64,000 bases of DNA from Mesodorylaimus sp. YZB2_4. Taxonomy: Eukaryota; Nematoda; Enoplea; Dorylaimida; Dorylaimidae. The translations under genes and the position numbers were made by a program. This document shows, one piece after another, positions 44,620-55,573 of the stretch. Each line of letters begins with the position of its first letter. Within the stretch, counting starts at the first letter, position 1. The notes below the pieces were generated by a model. It worked only from the letters and a program-made list of their open reading frames with translations, did no database searches and was not told the DNA's origin. Location of the stretch: positions 1 to 64,000 of the forward strand of contig JASANH010000201.1 of NCBI GenBank assembly GCA_030248295.1, given 5' to 3'.

Positions 44620-47372
44620 GCTACCGCTTGTTGAAGAGGGATGTCTGTGTTTCCGCAGCATATGCCATGTGATATCGTGCACGGTATCTCCATCGATGCT
44701 CAGACCCGACTCGATCCACTTGTACGATTTCAATCGATTGGTTTCAACAGGATTCATTTACTGCATACAAAAAAGAAAACATAACGTTTCTATCAGACCA
44801 AAATCGTAACGAGCAAAACACTACACGACAGTCGAAAAAAATTCAGACCGTTTGATCAATGCGTGGCTGCATATTTATCATCTTCAAATGATGATGCGTC
44901 CCTCATCAGTTTTTCCTTGATGGCTTAACAGACGCACGTTACTTCTTTGCAAATACTGTACATGTACGCCAACTCTGTCAAGTACAAGGCCAATCGATTA
45001 CGATCGCGACTGCAAAACGCCGTTCCATCACTAAATTGTTGAACTCGATCGATGACAAATGGATCGGAAATTTTTGGTGGAAATCTTTGAGGCAAGGCGG
45101 ACACAAAGACTCTTAGTACATTCAAAGTATAGGGTTACAGACCATCGCCCCCACGGCACAGTCTCGCGCTCAATGATACTATTCATTGGGAAATCGTCCA
45201 TCTTCGCGAGGTCTTCTTGATCACTCGCGCTAGCGGAACTCGTAACGCAGTTGCTCATGACCAGTCATACCTCAACGCAGTAAGTCGAAGAAACGGCGTG
45301 CTCAAATCGAACACTGAAGGACGTTCAAGCGGCGACCAAAATCAAGATACCCTCATTCACAAAGTCGGAGCGATTCTCATAACACACCACCCCTTCAGAC
45401 TTGGCAGATTAGGTTTTCTCTTCGATCATCAGTGTCCCTGCTTGACCGGTTTTCGACTGCCCACCAGGTTTTTTATTGTGTACCTGGCCTGTGGTTACGC
45501 CTGCGATGCCTTCGGATTTGTGCTCTTGCATAGGCTAGGTGTGCGTCCTCCTACCTTAGCGCGCTGACTCTTATCACTAGCCCGGCCTCATATATCTCGG
45601 TTTGAGTCTGTACGACATATATCCAGATTTAACTCACATAACAGACCCTCTGTAAGATCACGTTCTTTCCCAGTCACCTACAGGGCCAGTCCAGTGTGAA
45701 GTTCAAGACGCCTGAACGCAAAACTATGCGTCATACCAGGCTATTTACAGAAGACTACAGGAGCGAAAAGCAAGATTGTTTGGTTTGCTATGGCCGAAGA
45801 GTACCCTGAGTGTGATTTCCTAGCAGACGAATTGTGCACATACTCATCATCAACCTGAGTCTGTGCAATAGCCGTATGGGATGATACAATTCGATATGCA
45901 GTTGCATGTGCATCCTCAGGTACTGGTGACAACGTTGGAGATTATGTTTTTTTGAAAGTATTCTGGCCCTATTTACTAAATATGCTTTGCATTTAAACAA
46001 ATTTTAAATCCTAGCTTTTCACACGAACGGATGCCTTCAAGCTGGCACATGATGCCTAATCGAGTACCTGCCAGGGGGCAACAGCCTTGAAAAGCTCATT
46101 CCAGTCTCTCGAAAACACAAATCCTTTATCCATCGCATGGAAGTGACCATTGCGTAGGTTTGATGCAGTAGCCTTAGTGGGTTGCATAGCTATACTTGGA
46201 CACACAAAAGCACTCTCAGAAAAACTCCGATCATCACGCCTATAATCCCCTTCATATACAATCAAGAATTCCGACTACTTTTTACGAGTAAGTGCTAAAT
46301 GTAACACAAAAATGTTGCAGCACCTAGAAGCAGTTGATTTGTATCAGCTGAGAGCGAGTATGTAGATATAGCGAATAGTTGGCTTCCTCATTCGAGCACA
46401 GCCTGCTCAAACTGAAACGACATTTAAAAATCTTGTCCATGGCTTCGACTTGTTTTCAATGAGTTTGGCTTCTTATTTTTGTGATCAGCATGCTTGGATA
46501 ATCTTCTCGAATGTCGGAGAATGTCCTTGGCGAATTATAAAGGTTCATCTATGACAGAAAAAAAGATTATCTTCTCTTTCGCCAATGCAAATGTTTGAGA
46601 GAGAAAATTTTTCTTTTGGCTCATTATATCTATGAAGAAACGGCTATTAAAGGATGTCTTATGCGGGGGGCAGCAAGTGCGTCCAGTGATTTAGCTCTCC
46701 AGGAAAATTTTTATGCTCTCGGATATCTACCTCGCAACATGTCCCATGCCCCCGAAAGTTCACCTTATATCCACCCTACAGTAAACCGTGCCTTGCTACC
46801 CAGGGAACTGCATAACATGCAAGGTGTCAATACCACCTCCACCACCCCCTCCCCCTTCCTCCCGCTTTTCTGTGATCGCCTGCATTTTCTCTTGCCTCTA
46901 GCCATTTTTGCCTTCGACCGCTGAGACAAGTTCTAATTAGCTGCTCTAGAATCAGCCTTTTACAGTTTTTGGTTTTCCGCTTGGTCACATTGCTTTTTTG
47001 GATGAAATGAACCCCAATCAGTGTCAGCTGCTCGGTGAGTCCAAAATAAATAATCCCAGAGCGTATAGATCAAGGGCGGGTAAATTTGGCCCAACGTTTT
47101 TATAGCTGTCGAAAGTCGTAAATTGATGGGACCAACAAATCAAAACGTCGCATTTTTTAACCTTACGATTAGTCCTAACAAAACCTTAATTTTAGCGAAG
47201 CCTACTGAACTCCAACTACTCAAACATCTTGCTTTATTATGTTGCCCGGTCGCTGGAATTAGAAGTTGGTTCAGTCTGCTTGCCGGATGGTGTCGAGTTT
47301 GCGAGAAGTTCGAGTGTTGTGCTTCCTTCTTCCACGTCTTCATGACAGGAACGACCAGGCCAGGCTAACACG
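44620..47372. other. No gene recognised; scattered ORFs
   Basis: Minus-strand blocks at 45258-45031 and 45125-44925 could join across a 31-base GT-AG intron (GTCTGT...TACTAAG) into a protein containing FPMNSIIERETVPWG and FPPKISDPFVIDRVQQF; no family fits. ORFs at 45217-45567 (+) and 46595-46924 (+) have no motif. The final few hundred bases are the 5' flank of the GPCR at 47373. Confidence 0.3.
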
Positions 47373-48545
47373 ATGGAAATAATTGCCAATAATATCACAT
47401 ACTTTGAAAATAACTGTCGCGGCGTCTGGAGTCCCACTCTGCATTTCAACGCTTGTTACTTAGCTCTCCCTTCGCAAGTGAGTGTTGGAGAGGATACGAA
47501 CGATTGCGTCTGGAGCTGCGAGGATATCGAGCTCTTTTGCGAAACACGAATAGAATACTCAAAGGCGAAGCTAGTTGCAATCGCTGCTTTCCTCGGCCGA
47601 TACAATATCAGGGAAACCCTTGTAGCTTCAATTGGATTGGTTGGTAATGGTTTGCTGTTCCTGACTCTCTTTTCGTCTAAACTAACCAGCGCAATGTTCA
47701 CTTTCCTTCGTTTTATCTCTTTGGCATTATTTATCCACGCTGTCCTCGCCTTTATTTGGTACTACGTCGCGAACAATATTACAGTTACGAATATTATCTT
47801 TTTCTTTTCAATTTACTATGCAATTCCAATTTGGCAAAAAGCTATCAGGCTGAATGTTAGCATGTTAACATTTTTTATGATGCTCGATCGGTTTCGGGCT
47901 GTTTGCCACGTCACTAAGCACAGCAAACAGAATATCAAGAAATATTACGCGCTTTCCTTCATTGTATCTTTTTTAATTGGTTGCATAGAATTAGAGCAGC
48001 ACCTCGAGTCAGTCCTGACCTACGACTCAGGAAGAACCGGCAGTGGGCAACCAGCGCTGACCATTAAGACAACCAGCATTTGGAAGAAGCACGTATACAT
48101 AGTGTATATTCAATATCTCCTTGGGTCAATACGGCTTATATTTATCATGTCCTTGATATATTTCTGTGCAGCAATTGTTGTTCAGCTGCGTCGTCGATCC
48201 CGACGAATCGCCGCCATGATGGAAGCCCAGGCGGCTGTCGTTGAGCATAAAAATGCGGTTTTGCTCTGCAAATTTCAAATAATTGACAGCATTGTCATGG
48301 TAATTGATCTTGTGTCCTTGACATGCCAAGCAGTTTTTGATGTGGTCGCTGCACAAGGTTTAAATTGCGATATTCGACGTCGGCTTGCAGTCATTCGGAT
48401 TACATATTGGGCCAGCTATTTTTCGTTTACAGGCAGAGTGTATGCTCAGACTTCACAGGGCGAATCATTTTTCGTTTACATAATTCTTCTCAAAGAATTT
48501 CGACTCGCGTTTTTTGATGCAATAAAAAGAATAAAGGAAATGTAG
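47373..48545 (+). CDS. Single-exon seven-transmembrane receptor with divergent TM7
   Basis: A 390-residue intronless ORF. The N-terminus (1-80) has two NxT/NxS-type sites and five cysteines. TM1 is about 83-101 (VASIGLVGNGLLFLTLFSS, with GN). TM2 is about 108-131. TM3 is about 141-171, ending in LDRFRAVC, a DRF version of DRY. TM4 is about 191-206, TM5 about 241-270 with a basic loop after it (QLRRRSRR), TM6 about 296-325, and TM7 about 340-370. TM7 lacks NPxxY; in its place is SQGESFFVYIILLKEFR, which resembles the NFxVY..FR end of FMRFamide-receptor-like proteins. Plasma membrane, ligand unknown. An intact intronless frame suggests a functional, possibly retroposed or lineage-specific receptor. 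Confidence 0.8.
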   Translation: MEIIANNITYFENNCRGVWSPTLHFNACYLALPSQVSVGEDTNDCVWSCEDIELFCETRIEYSKAKLVAIAAFLGRYNIRETLVASIGLVGNGLLFLTLFSSKLTSAMFTFLRFISLALFIHAVLAFIWYYVANNITVTNIIFFFSIYYAIPIWQKAIRLNVSMLTFFMMLDRFRAVCHVTKHSKQNIKKYYALSFIVSFLIGCIELEQHLESVLTYDSGRTGSGQPALTIKTTSIWKKHVYIVYIQYLLGSIRLIFIMSLIYFCAAIVVQLRRRSRRIAAMMEAQAAVVEHKNAVLLCKFQIIDSIVMVIDLVSLTCQAVFDVVAAQGLNCDIRRRLAVIRITYWASYFSFTGRVYAQTSQGESFFVYIILLKEFRLAFFDAIKRIKEM

Positions 48546-50154
48546 GTTGTCTTAAAGGGAAAGAATGATTTGTTCAGTTATCCGTGTTTTTTATTGAACC
48601 ATAGTTAAGATCATTGTAACCAGGTGAAAATTCCTGGATGGCACTCGCACCGTGCGTGATTTTATTCTGGCTTATTTTTTATATGCTGTATATTTAAATA
48701 CAAAGCGCTAAACCAACTATAAGTTCGAGCCCACGGTCATGGTCGCTGGCCCAAGCCATGCGGGGATAATGCCTTTACCCAGGCTCCGAGAATCTAGGCT
48801 TCCCTAAAACAGACCCTAGGTGTTTGGAATTCTTCAGGGCTGTCCCTAGGGAATCCCAAAAACCTCAGTTTTTGTAGGGTCTGATTTCTAGGACACACGG
48901 ACCCTAGAAAAAAACAGATGGTTTCAAGCCCTAAATCTTAGACGCTCCTGTATCTCCCTGAAGCGTCTCCTGTTTTCGATACATCCTGGGCACACAAAAT
49001 CTTGGATTTTCGTAGGGCTCACGTGTATAGTCGTGGTTGTGGTAGTGAAAGTCACACGCAACTTATTGTCAGAGACTTATCATGTGAATATGCGAATATA
49101 CTCAATGTTTTTTCCGCAAATCATATAAGCGCACGACGGTTAGTCCGATGACAGGATTTAAATTTTAAATACAATTTGTTCTAACAGCAATACTTGTATC
49201 CGCCTTCTAGCAGACAGCGCACCACTTATAACACAAAGATCGCGTGCTGTGCGCGTTTTTGGACGAACTTGCCACGCGCCGAAAATGCCGCGTCACGCGC
49301 GTCTTCCACCCCTTGCTATCTTGCTCCCCCTGTGGAACAAACGCAGCGTACGATCACCCCCAACCCGCTTAGTTGCTACCCCTGAGATTCTTGTCGATCT
49401 CGCGCACGGCGCTAGGTTCGCGTACGATGCCACAGGCACGAGTATTCCTGCATACACTGCATGGTGAATATTCAAATTTTTTTTTCAGATCGTCTGAATC
49501 ACAGAAGTTATTGAAGCATGAAGTTGTAGCTATAAATTAGGTCACTTCCAAAAGAGAGAATGATTAGGGACGGAAATTTACGTTCCAACTCTACATGCAA
49601 AAAAGAAAGTAAAATTTATTTCAGGCTAGCAGCCTAAAAGTAATGTAACAGGCAAGCAGCCCAAGGCAATGTAACCTCTTGACTTTTTTGGACTTCTCTA
49701 TCAAGCTGTTAGTTTGTGTCAATTTAGGAAACATACTTTATCGGCAAAAATTTATAAATGCTACAATTTAATTTAGTTATTTTTATTTACTCGTGAAAGA
49801 CGTAAAAATGTGTGAATGGCCTGCCTAAATTTTTGTGAGCAGTGGTTTGCGGACTTCAATTTCGTTTTTGATATTATCTAGTCCTCACATGATACCGCTA
49901 CAAAGTCATACTGTGTAGTGCTGGAAACCAGCTTCTGTCAGAACCCTCACTACGGATGGAGGAACGTAAGGGTTATGACTTTCTAAACAGTTGAAACCTG
50001 TTGTCTGATGCGAGAATCCAGTGATGTGACCCCGTCCCTGGCCCAGGGTCAGATCAGTGGTCAAATCATAAGTCACGGTCAGACTATGGCGAGCCCCACC
50101 TATTAAGCAGAGTTGCTAAGAACTTCGAAATGGACCCTTACGCAGAAATTACTC
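48546..50154. other. No gene; short CCCTAGG-word patch
   Basis: Between about 48780 and 48910 ACCCTAGG, TTCTAGG and AGGGTCTG words recur in both orientations. Otherwise this is AT-rich DNA without motif-bearing ORFs. Confidence 0.4.
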
Positions 50155-50520
50155 CGAGAGAGCCGCGGTGGCTCACTTAGTTAAGGCGTTGGTCACACAT
50201 TGCTTGGACCAACAACCCTGACCGGGAGGCCGCAGTTCTGTTGCGGCTGAAGACGGCTGTTTGGTCCGTCGCTGGCCTTGCCCACCTGGCTCTGGGCGAC
50301 TCATATGCCGAACAAGTAAAGAATCAGGAATCTTGTTCCAAAACACCATTCGGGAAGGTCCCTCTTCTCGCCCAGTATCATCCTAGGATGCTAGTGCTGG
50401 CACAAGATGCCCTCATGTGGAGGTGCTCCTAGTAGAGACACACAGAGGGAAACTGCTGTGAGAGCTGTTCACCTCACGGCCTTGCTTATCGTATCAAGAC
50501 TGCTGGCCGGCTATTGACGA
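50155..50520 (+). repeat. SINE-like repeat, copy 3, with tRNA-like head
   Basis: The head GCCGCGGTGGCTCACTTAG, TTAAGGCGTTGG has the form of a type II (Leu/Ser) tRNA 5' half and Pol III A box. It is followed by a GTTGGTC/GACCAAC stem around ATTGCTTG, and a degenerate B-box region GGCCGCAGTTCTGTTGC. The body and tail (GCCCTCATGTGGAGGTGCTC, CTGCTGGCCGGCTATTG) are shared with the other three copies. This is the most complete copy seen. Confidence 0.7.
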
Positions 50521-50859
50521 AATGGCAGAAAAGTCCCGTGGGGAACTGGAGCGGCACGGGGCCCGACCCAAAAAAAAGAGAATTGGGTCAGTCACATCTT
50601 GGAATTAATCTGACATTCTTGGAAGTTACGCAGAATGTGAACGTGGGAATGCAGGTCCTTATGCATGAAGCAAATTCAGAAAAACCTGGAGTCGAACACG
50701 TGTACAAAGGTTTCTGAAATTCTAGTGGTGGGAGCTTGCAAAACTACAGTACTTTTGACCCGTTCGTGTGTCCAAATTTTGTTTTGACAAGGCCTTGAAA
50801 AGGGTACATATATCGAAGTTACTTTGCATTACGGTTAGTAAAATAACTTGATTTGAATG

Positions 50860-50960
50860 CGCATACGCAAAGTCTCTCGAATGCGTATGCGTATTGCGTA
50901 ATAAACGGATTGCATACTCCGAAAAGTATGCGTGAAAGTTTGCGTATTGCGTATTTTTCC
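50860..50960. repeat. TGCGTA-word repeat with a 10-bp hairpin
   Basis: CGCATACGCA (50860-50869) pairs perfectly with TGCGTATGCG (50882-50891). TGCGTATTGCGTA words then recur to about 50960. No gene is attached. Confidence 0.6.
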
Positions 50961-51416
50961 TGTAGTCAGTACATCTAAAATATCCAGTCGCATGCTGTAA
51001 CTAATTACGTGACCTTGTCTGCAAATACGGATAACTGTTTCGAATAGCATGAAAGACAGTCCTAGACTGAAAATATTGCTGGCCTTGGATCGTGAATTTC
51101 CATGTCGAGCAATTCCAAAATCGTGTTTCGCATGAAGACACCTCGCCAAGTAAAATCAACCTAAAAAACTAACAAAGCTCGTGACAGCAATCAATTCAGC
51201 GTTTCTCCGCCAATACTCTTTCAACACTGGAAATCTAACTTTCGGCCTAGTTAGTTATTTCGGTTGGTCAGGCCACACGTGCGATAACACGCAGCCTTGG
51301 TCAGCGTGTGAAGCAGTGTGCAGTGAGAGCAAGGGGGATGATCTTCCTTCAGGCAAGGAGGGTCTGCACTTTACACTCGACCAAGATTGAGTGAGCTGCT
51401 AGTTTTTCTCTTTTCG

Positions 51417-51610
51417 TGGCCCTGATAGCTCAGTGGTACGACATCAGGATCGCAAGCGGAAGTTTGCGGGATCGAATCCTGGTGGGCGTGATACATTTGC
51501 ACTGAGCAGCGTCACTAAAGCTGAGCCCTCCGGGGTGGCTGGTTTAGGGTTCCAGCCTTAAAGCGATCCCTAAAGCTTCGTGGGTTATCTTACCACGTGT
51601 AAGTCTTTTG
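51417..51610 (+). repeat. tRNA-derived SINE or tRNA pseudogene
   Basis: CCTGATAGCTCAGTGGTACG holds a perfect Pol III A box (TAGCTCAGTGGT) and GCGGGATCGAATCCTGGTGG a near-perfect B box (GGATCGAATCC) at normal spacing. The acceptor stem pairs only GCCC/GGGC, and the anticodon stem does not pair, so it is not a working tRNA. The unrelated, non-tRNA sequence downstream to about 51610 (TTTAGGGTTCCAGCC) would be the SINE body. It differs from the copies at 50155 and 54045. Confidence 0.6.
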
Positions 51611-51689
51611 TTAATTTTTGACCATTGTGAGTCAAGAATATTGGGAAACCGTGGGCATAAGTGAAAAATTGACGGATTCACTTATTTGA

Positions 51690-53250
51690 GGATACTGTCG
51701 CAGCAAGTATCTGACTCCTGGTGGCTGTACTGTCTATTTTGCATTTGCTCATAAATTCTGATGGCGCCAGGTTTACCATATCAAAATCAGGATACGTACA
51801 AAGTTTTAAAAATTGTGTGAAGATTTTTAATGGGAACGAGAAGTCGATAATCATCTGCGAAAGCATCCAAGGAAAAGTCAGGATATCGATATTTGAGCTT
51901 TACAAGCAGAGAATCCATACAGGCGATAAATAATACAGGCCTAAGCACACTGCCTTGAGGGACGCCACTAACTTCTTGCGAGTCAGCTCAGGCGCAGTCA
52001 CGAATTGTGACATGCTGGGTTCGATTTTATAAATAGGACTTGATCCACGCAAGCAACTTGACTGGAACACGATGATGACTTTGGAGTGTCGACAATAAAG
52101 AGCAATGGGGTCTTATCGGAGGCTTTTGCCAACTCGAAATAAACCGCAAGGACGAACTTATAATTAGGACTATCCAACCAATTATAGATCTGTTGCGCAG
52201 TAGAAATGAGCGCAGTGTTGGTTCTTCGACGCTTCCAAAACCCATGCTGGTCGGGCGAAATCTGAATAAATTTGTGCAGCAATCTGTCCGCATGTTTTCT
52301 AATAATTTTGATAAAATCGACAGAAGCAATATCAGCCTATAATAACTGATTAACGACTTGTCCCCTGGCTTTAGTATTGGCACAACTTTTGCTGATTTCC
52401 GCATCGATGGGAAAATGCACGATTTAATCGATCTATTGAACAAAGCCGCGGAAGCAGGGCAAAGTGATGGTGCGATGTTTTTCAAAATCGACACAGTGAG
52501 ACTGTCGCCAGCAGGTCCGCTACGTGGCTTCAGTAGACGTATACAGTTCAAAAAAAATTTGCTCGGCACTGAATGGTCGGATTCACCAATAGTGACCGAC
52601 GGGAGTGGCTCAAATTTATTGTAGTCAATAGATTTAAAATTTCTTGCAAACCGCTCATTGAATGCATTTGAAATAGCAAATGAACCAAAGATAGGGCAGT
52701 TCATATCATCCCGTAAAACTGTAGGAATCGATTGGTCATGTGTTGATAGTGTCCTGAAAGCGGCCCAAAAGTCGTTAGAAGACTGATCATCAGTGAAAGT
52801 GTTGACAATGAAATCTCGCTTTGCTTCATAAATATTCTTTCAACATCGGCGTTGCAATTTTTGAATATGTACTCATCAGTAAGATTGCCATCTCGCTTCC
52901 AACGTTTTTATGCCGCATTCTTCTCTCGTATGGGGCGAAGCAGACTGCTGTTTATCCAAGGACATCGCTTGTCCATGCGAATTAAACGTTTGGGCACATG
53001 CTTGTCCAGAACTGAATTCGGATAGCTAGCCAATTGTTGGCAGGCATCATCGACTGTTGACGACGTGTTTACTCATTGCTCAAGGTCCAGGGTCGATATG
53101 TGATCATTAATCTCAACCAGTCCACTCGTTTGATCAGCGGAATGGTACGCCTGTCAGGCACTCGTTTCTTTGAAGCACCCGAAATAAAAAACCGACGTCG
53201 TTTGCAGCACTACTGACTTCCTCTATGCGACAGAGTACCCAGGCTAGTGG
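51690..53250 (-). pseudogene. LINE reverse transcriptase relic
   Basis: Pieces in order: FWAAFRTLSTHDQSIPT upstream of the domain, KSAKVVPILKPGDKSL with YYRLILLLSILSKLLE (the PxxKxGD...YRPISLL motif), then in another frame DQHGFWKRRRTNTAL and FVLAVYFELAKASDKT (the DfskAFD motif, altered), SGVPQGSVLRPVLFIA, and DAFADDYRLLVP, the catalytic (F/Y)ADD motif. Several frame shifts and stops; RNase H, tail and endonuclease are not recognisable. It is dead and distinct from the LINE at 55.6 kb. Confidence 0.75.
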
Positions 53251-54044
53251 GTGGTGCTTAGTTACTTCAGCCAAGCTGGGAAGCCCTTAAAAACATATCC
53301 TCGAGAGCTGACCCTGGCTGGTGCATTTTTAGCCTCCAGAAGCATAGGACGCAATCCTATCCGACTAGGAAGGCGAAAGTTAGCAGTGTGCACAGCTTGT
53401 CGGCCTAGCGCGGTGTTCTGCCAGTTCTTGACTCGCCTTCAGGAAATCTGTGAGCGTGATCTTCGCTGATTTTGCTGTATGCGTTAGGCCTTTTAATAGC
53501 AAGAGCGCCCCTTGTGGAATCAGCAGGTTTTTGGGGGTCTTTGGTTAAGTTGAGCTTTCGTCGAAGTTTTATTATGCGGACGAATGACTGGTGTACAGCG
53601 GAAAGGGGTCAACAAGTTCGAAAATAGTGTGGACGTTCTTCATGGTCGGCCCCTAATCCTTAGTGAAACTGCTGACTGACGATGATTCAACACTTTGTCT
53701 TCCTTGATTAAAAGAAAATTTCTCGATTTGTACATTTCTTCCCAAGCCTCAAAAATTTTTACCTCGCGAAAAAGCCAAACTTCATAGACTGCGAAATATT
53801 TGCCCCTCGAACTTATTCGTCCTGACAGCACCTTCTTTAACGAGCAATTTGCAATATTTCACGGCTGGATTCGAGCTGATTTCGTGTTGAAAACGATTTT
53901 AAATTACAGTTAACATTATCACCAGGGAAGTACAGATTTTGCCACCTGTTGTAAGCCGCCTGTAAATACTTTTATCTCTGTTTCGAAGATCGCATCCGTG
54001 CTTTTTTGAAGAAGCTCTGCTATTTCATCAGTGCAGATCAGTGC
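53251..54044. other. No gene recognised
   Basis: Probable upstream remains of the LINE relic, too decayed to read. The ORF at 53251-53469 (+) has no motif. Confidence 0.35.
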
Positions 54045-54390
54045 ACAACGCGGCCGCGGCGGTGCAGCGGCTCGGCATTCGTCTCTCCGTATTGCTTGGG
54101 AGCGAGTGGCCGACCTCGTCCCGGGCTCCATCCCTGATGATGGAGGTCGGTTTGCGAACCATAAACCCTCGCTGACCTTGCACGCCAGGCCGTGCGTGAC
54201 TCACCCGGTACCCTTGAAGTGCTCCGAGTGGGAAGACGGAAGCCAAACGAGGAGACAGTCTCGGCGACAGGGTTCATTGCCCACCTGCCATCGTCCGAGG
54301 AAGCTGGTGTCCAGTGCAGGATGCCCTCGAGTGGAGGTGCTCCTAGTGGAGGGACGCTGCTGGGTGTGCTTCGGGCTTTGGCCAACAATA
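54045..54390 (+). repeat. SINE-like repeat, copy 2
   Basis: The head GCCGCGGCGGTGCAGCGG, TATTGCTTGGGAGCGA aligns with the tRNA-like head of the 50155 copy (GCCGCGGTGGCTCACTTAG, CATTGCTTGGACCAA). The body matches the copy at 23912: TTGCACGCCAGGCCGTGCG, GACTCACCCGGTACCCTTGA, GGAAGCCAAACGAGGAGA and GCCCTCGAGTGGAGGTGCTC. It therefore links the two partial copies into one family. Long ORFs across it are incidental. Confidence 0.75.
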
Positions 54391-55445
54391 ATAGGGAAAA
54401 ATTCAGTGCACAATAGCAGATTAGCAAATCAGATCAGTGCACATCAGCAGAAAACGCGAGAGAGAAAGCATTCTCGACGCACATCTGCTTTACTAAGCTA
54501 AAGAATAAGAACAGAAAAACGCACCAAATCTTTAGAATTGACGGTCTGAAGCCTAGACTACGAACCACCTGCGGACATTTTCCTTGCAAGTCGAACGACA
54601 GAACATTCGTCATCAAGCAATCTAATCTTTGGACGTGTGCCTAGAATAAACTTGAGTATAGACGAAACGCATGGATGGACCTGAGCCGATCACAATGGTG
54701 CCCGACATAAAAAACTTCTTCTAATGAGCAGAAACTTCGAGTGGAAAAAGAGTACACCCTATAAAATCTGAACTCTAGTTTCATCTCAACTTTCTGCTCA
54801 TCGTCAACTCGCCGTGCTTGCACTGGATTAGGCTACATCATTGTTCTGCCTGCCTATCAGATAGTGCGGCCTGATCGGTCTCAAGGCCCCCCTCGTGCCG
54901 TTTAGTATCCCTTATGTGTAAATGTGGCTTAATCGTGGTGCTTCATTCAATAATTAAAATTCATGTCACTGGGCAACACACACAGTGTTTTTTCCGCTCC
55001 ATGAGTGATCAATTTATGGCATTTTGTCTCTACAGAGGGGAAAGTCACTTACACAAAATTCATTTATCGGAGGTAAAAATTGTCCCGCGATTTATACCTG
55101 CAAAAACTTGTACCTGCAAAAAAGAGGTACTGGCCTTATTTTGTATCTCACAAATTTCAAAAATTATTGCAGTATAATCGCCTGGTCTTTATTAGGTAGC
55201 AAATTGCGGCCGACAGTTTCCTCTGCAATTTGGCGGAAAGCACATGAGTGAGTCGAGTGGCTCTGCATCCAAGCCGAATCAATAAAAGGTATAATTTGCT
55301 GTAGATGCTGTATCCATTACTCATTCAGTTTGTTAGACCGAAGGTGTCATTTTGTCGCTTTCGTCAAAGCATTCAGAGGGAACCGAAGGGGAATGTCATT
55401 CTCGTAATGTTCATTCGAGATTTCCCAAAAAACCTGGGTTTAATA
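54391..55445. other. No gene recognised
   Basis: AT-rich sequence with motif-free short ORFs. It lies downstream of the LINE on the minus strand and contains no LTR or RNA gene that I could see. Confidence 0.35.
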
Positions 55446-55470
55446 TTGTATTGTATTGTATTGTATTGTA
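55446..55470. repeat. TTGTA pentanucleotide repeat, five units
   Basis: Five exact TTGTA units. On the minus strand this is TACAA repeats about 100 bases beyond the stop of the LINE ORF, the place where many poly(A)-less LINEs end in a short tandem repeat. Confidence 0.9.
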
Positions 55471-55573
55471 TGACTTCGACTGCGAAGCACAGATCGTGCA
55501 CTGATAAAGCAGAAGGACACATAAACGAAAGAAAATAAACAGCTCATGTCGAGTAAAACTAATCATAACGGGG

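Noticed and set aside
51417..51490. A functional tRNA gene
   Set aside because: The A and B boxes are good, but acceptor and anticodon stems do not pair beyond four bases.
54031..54501. A 156-codon plus-strand ORF and its antisense partners
   Set aside because: They span the SINE-like repeat; the same sequence in other copies is not open in that frame.
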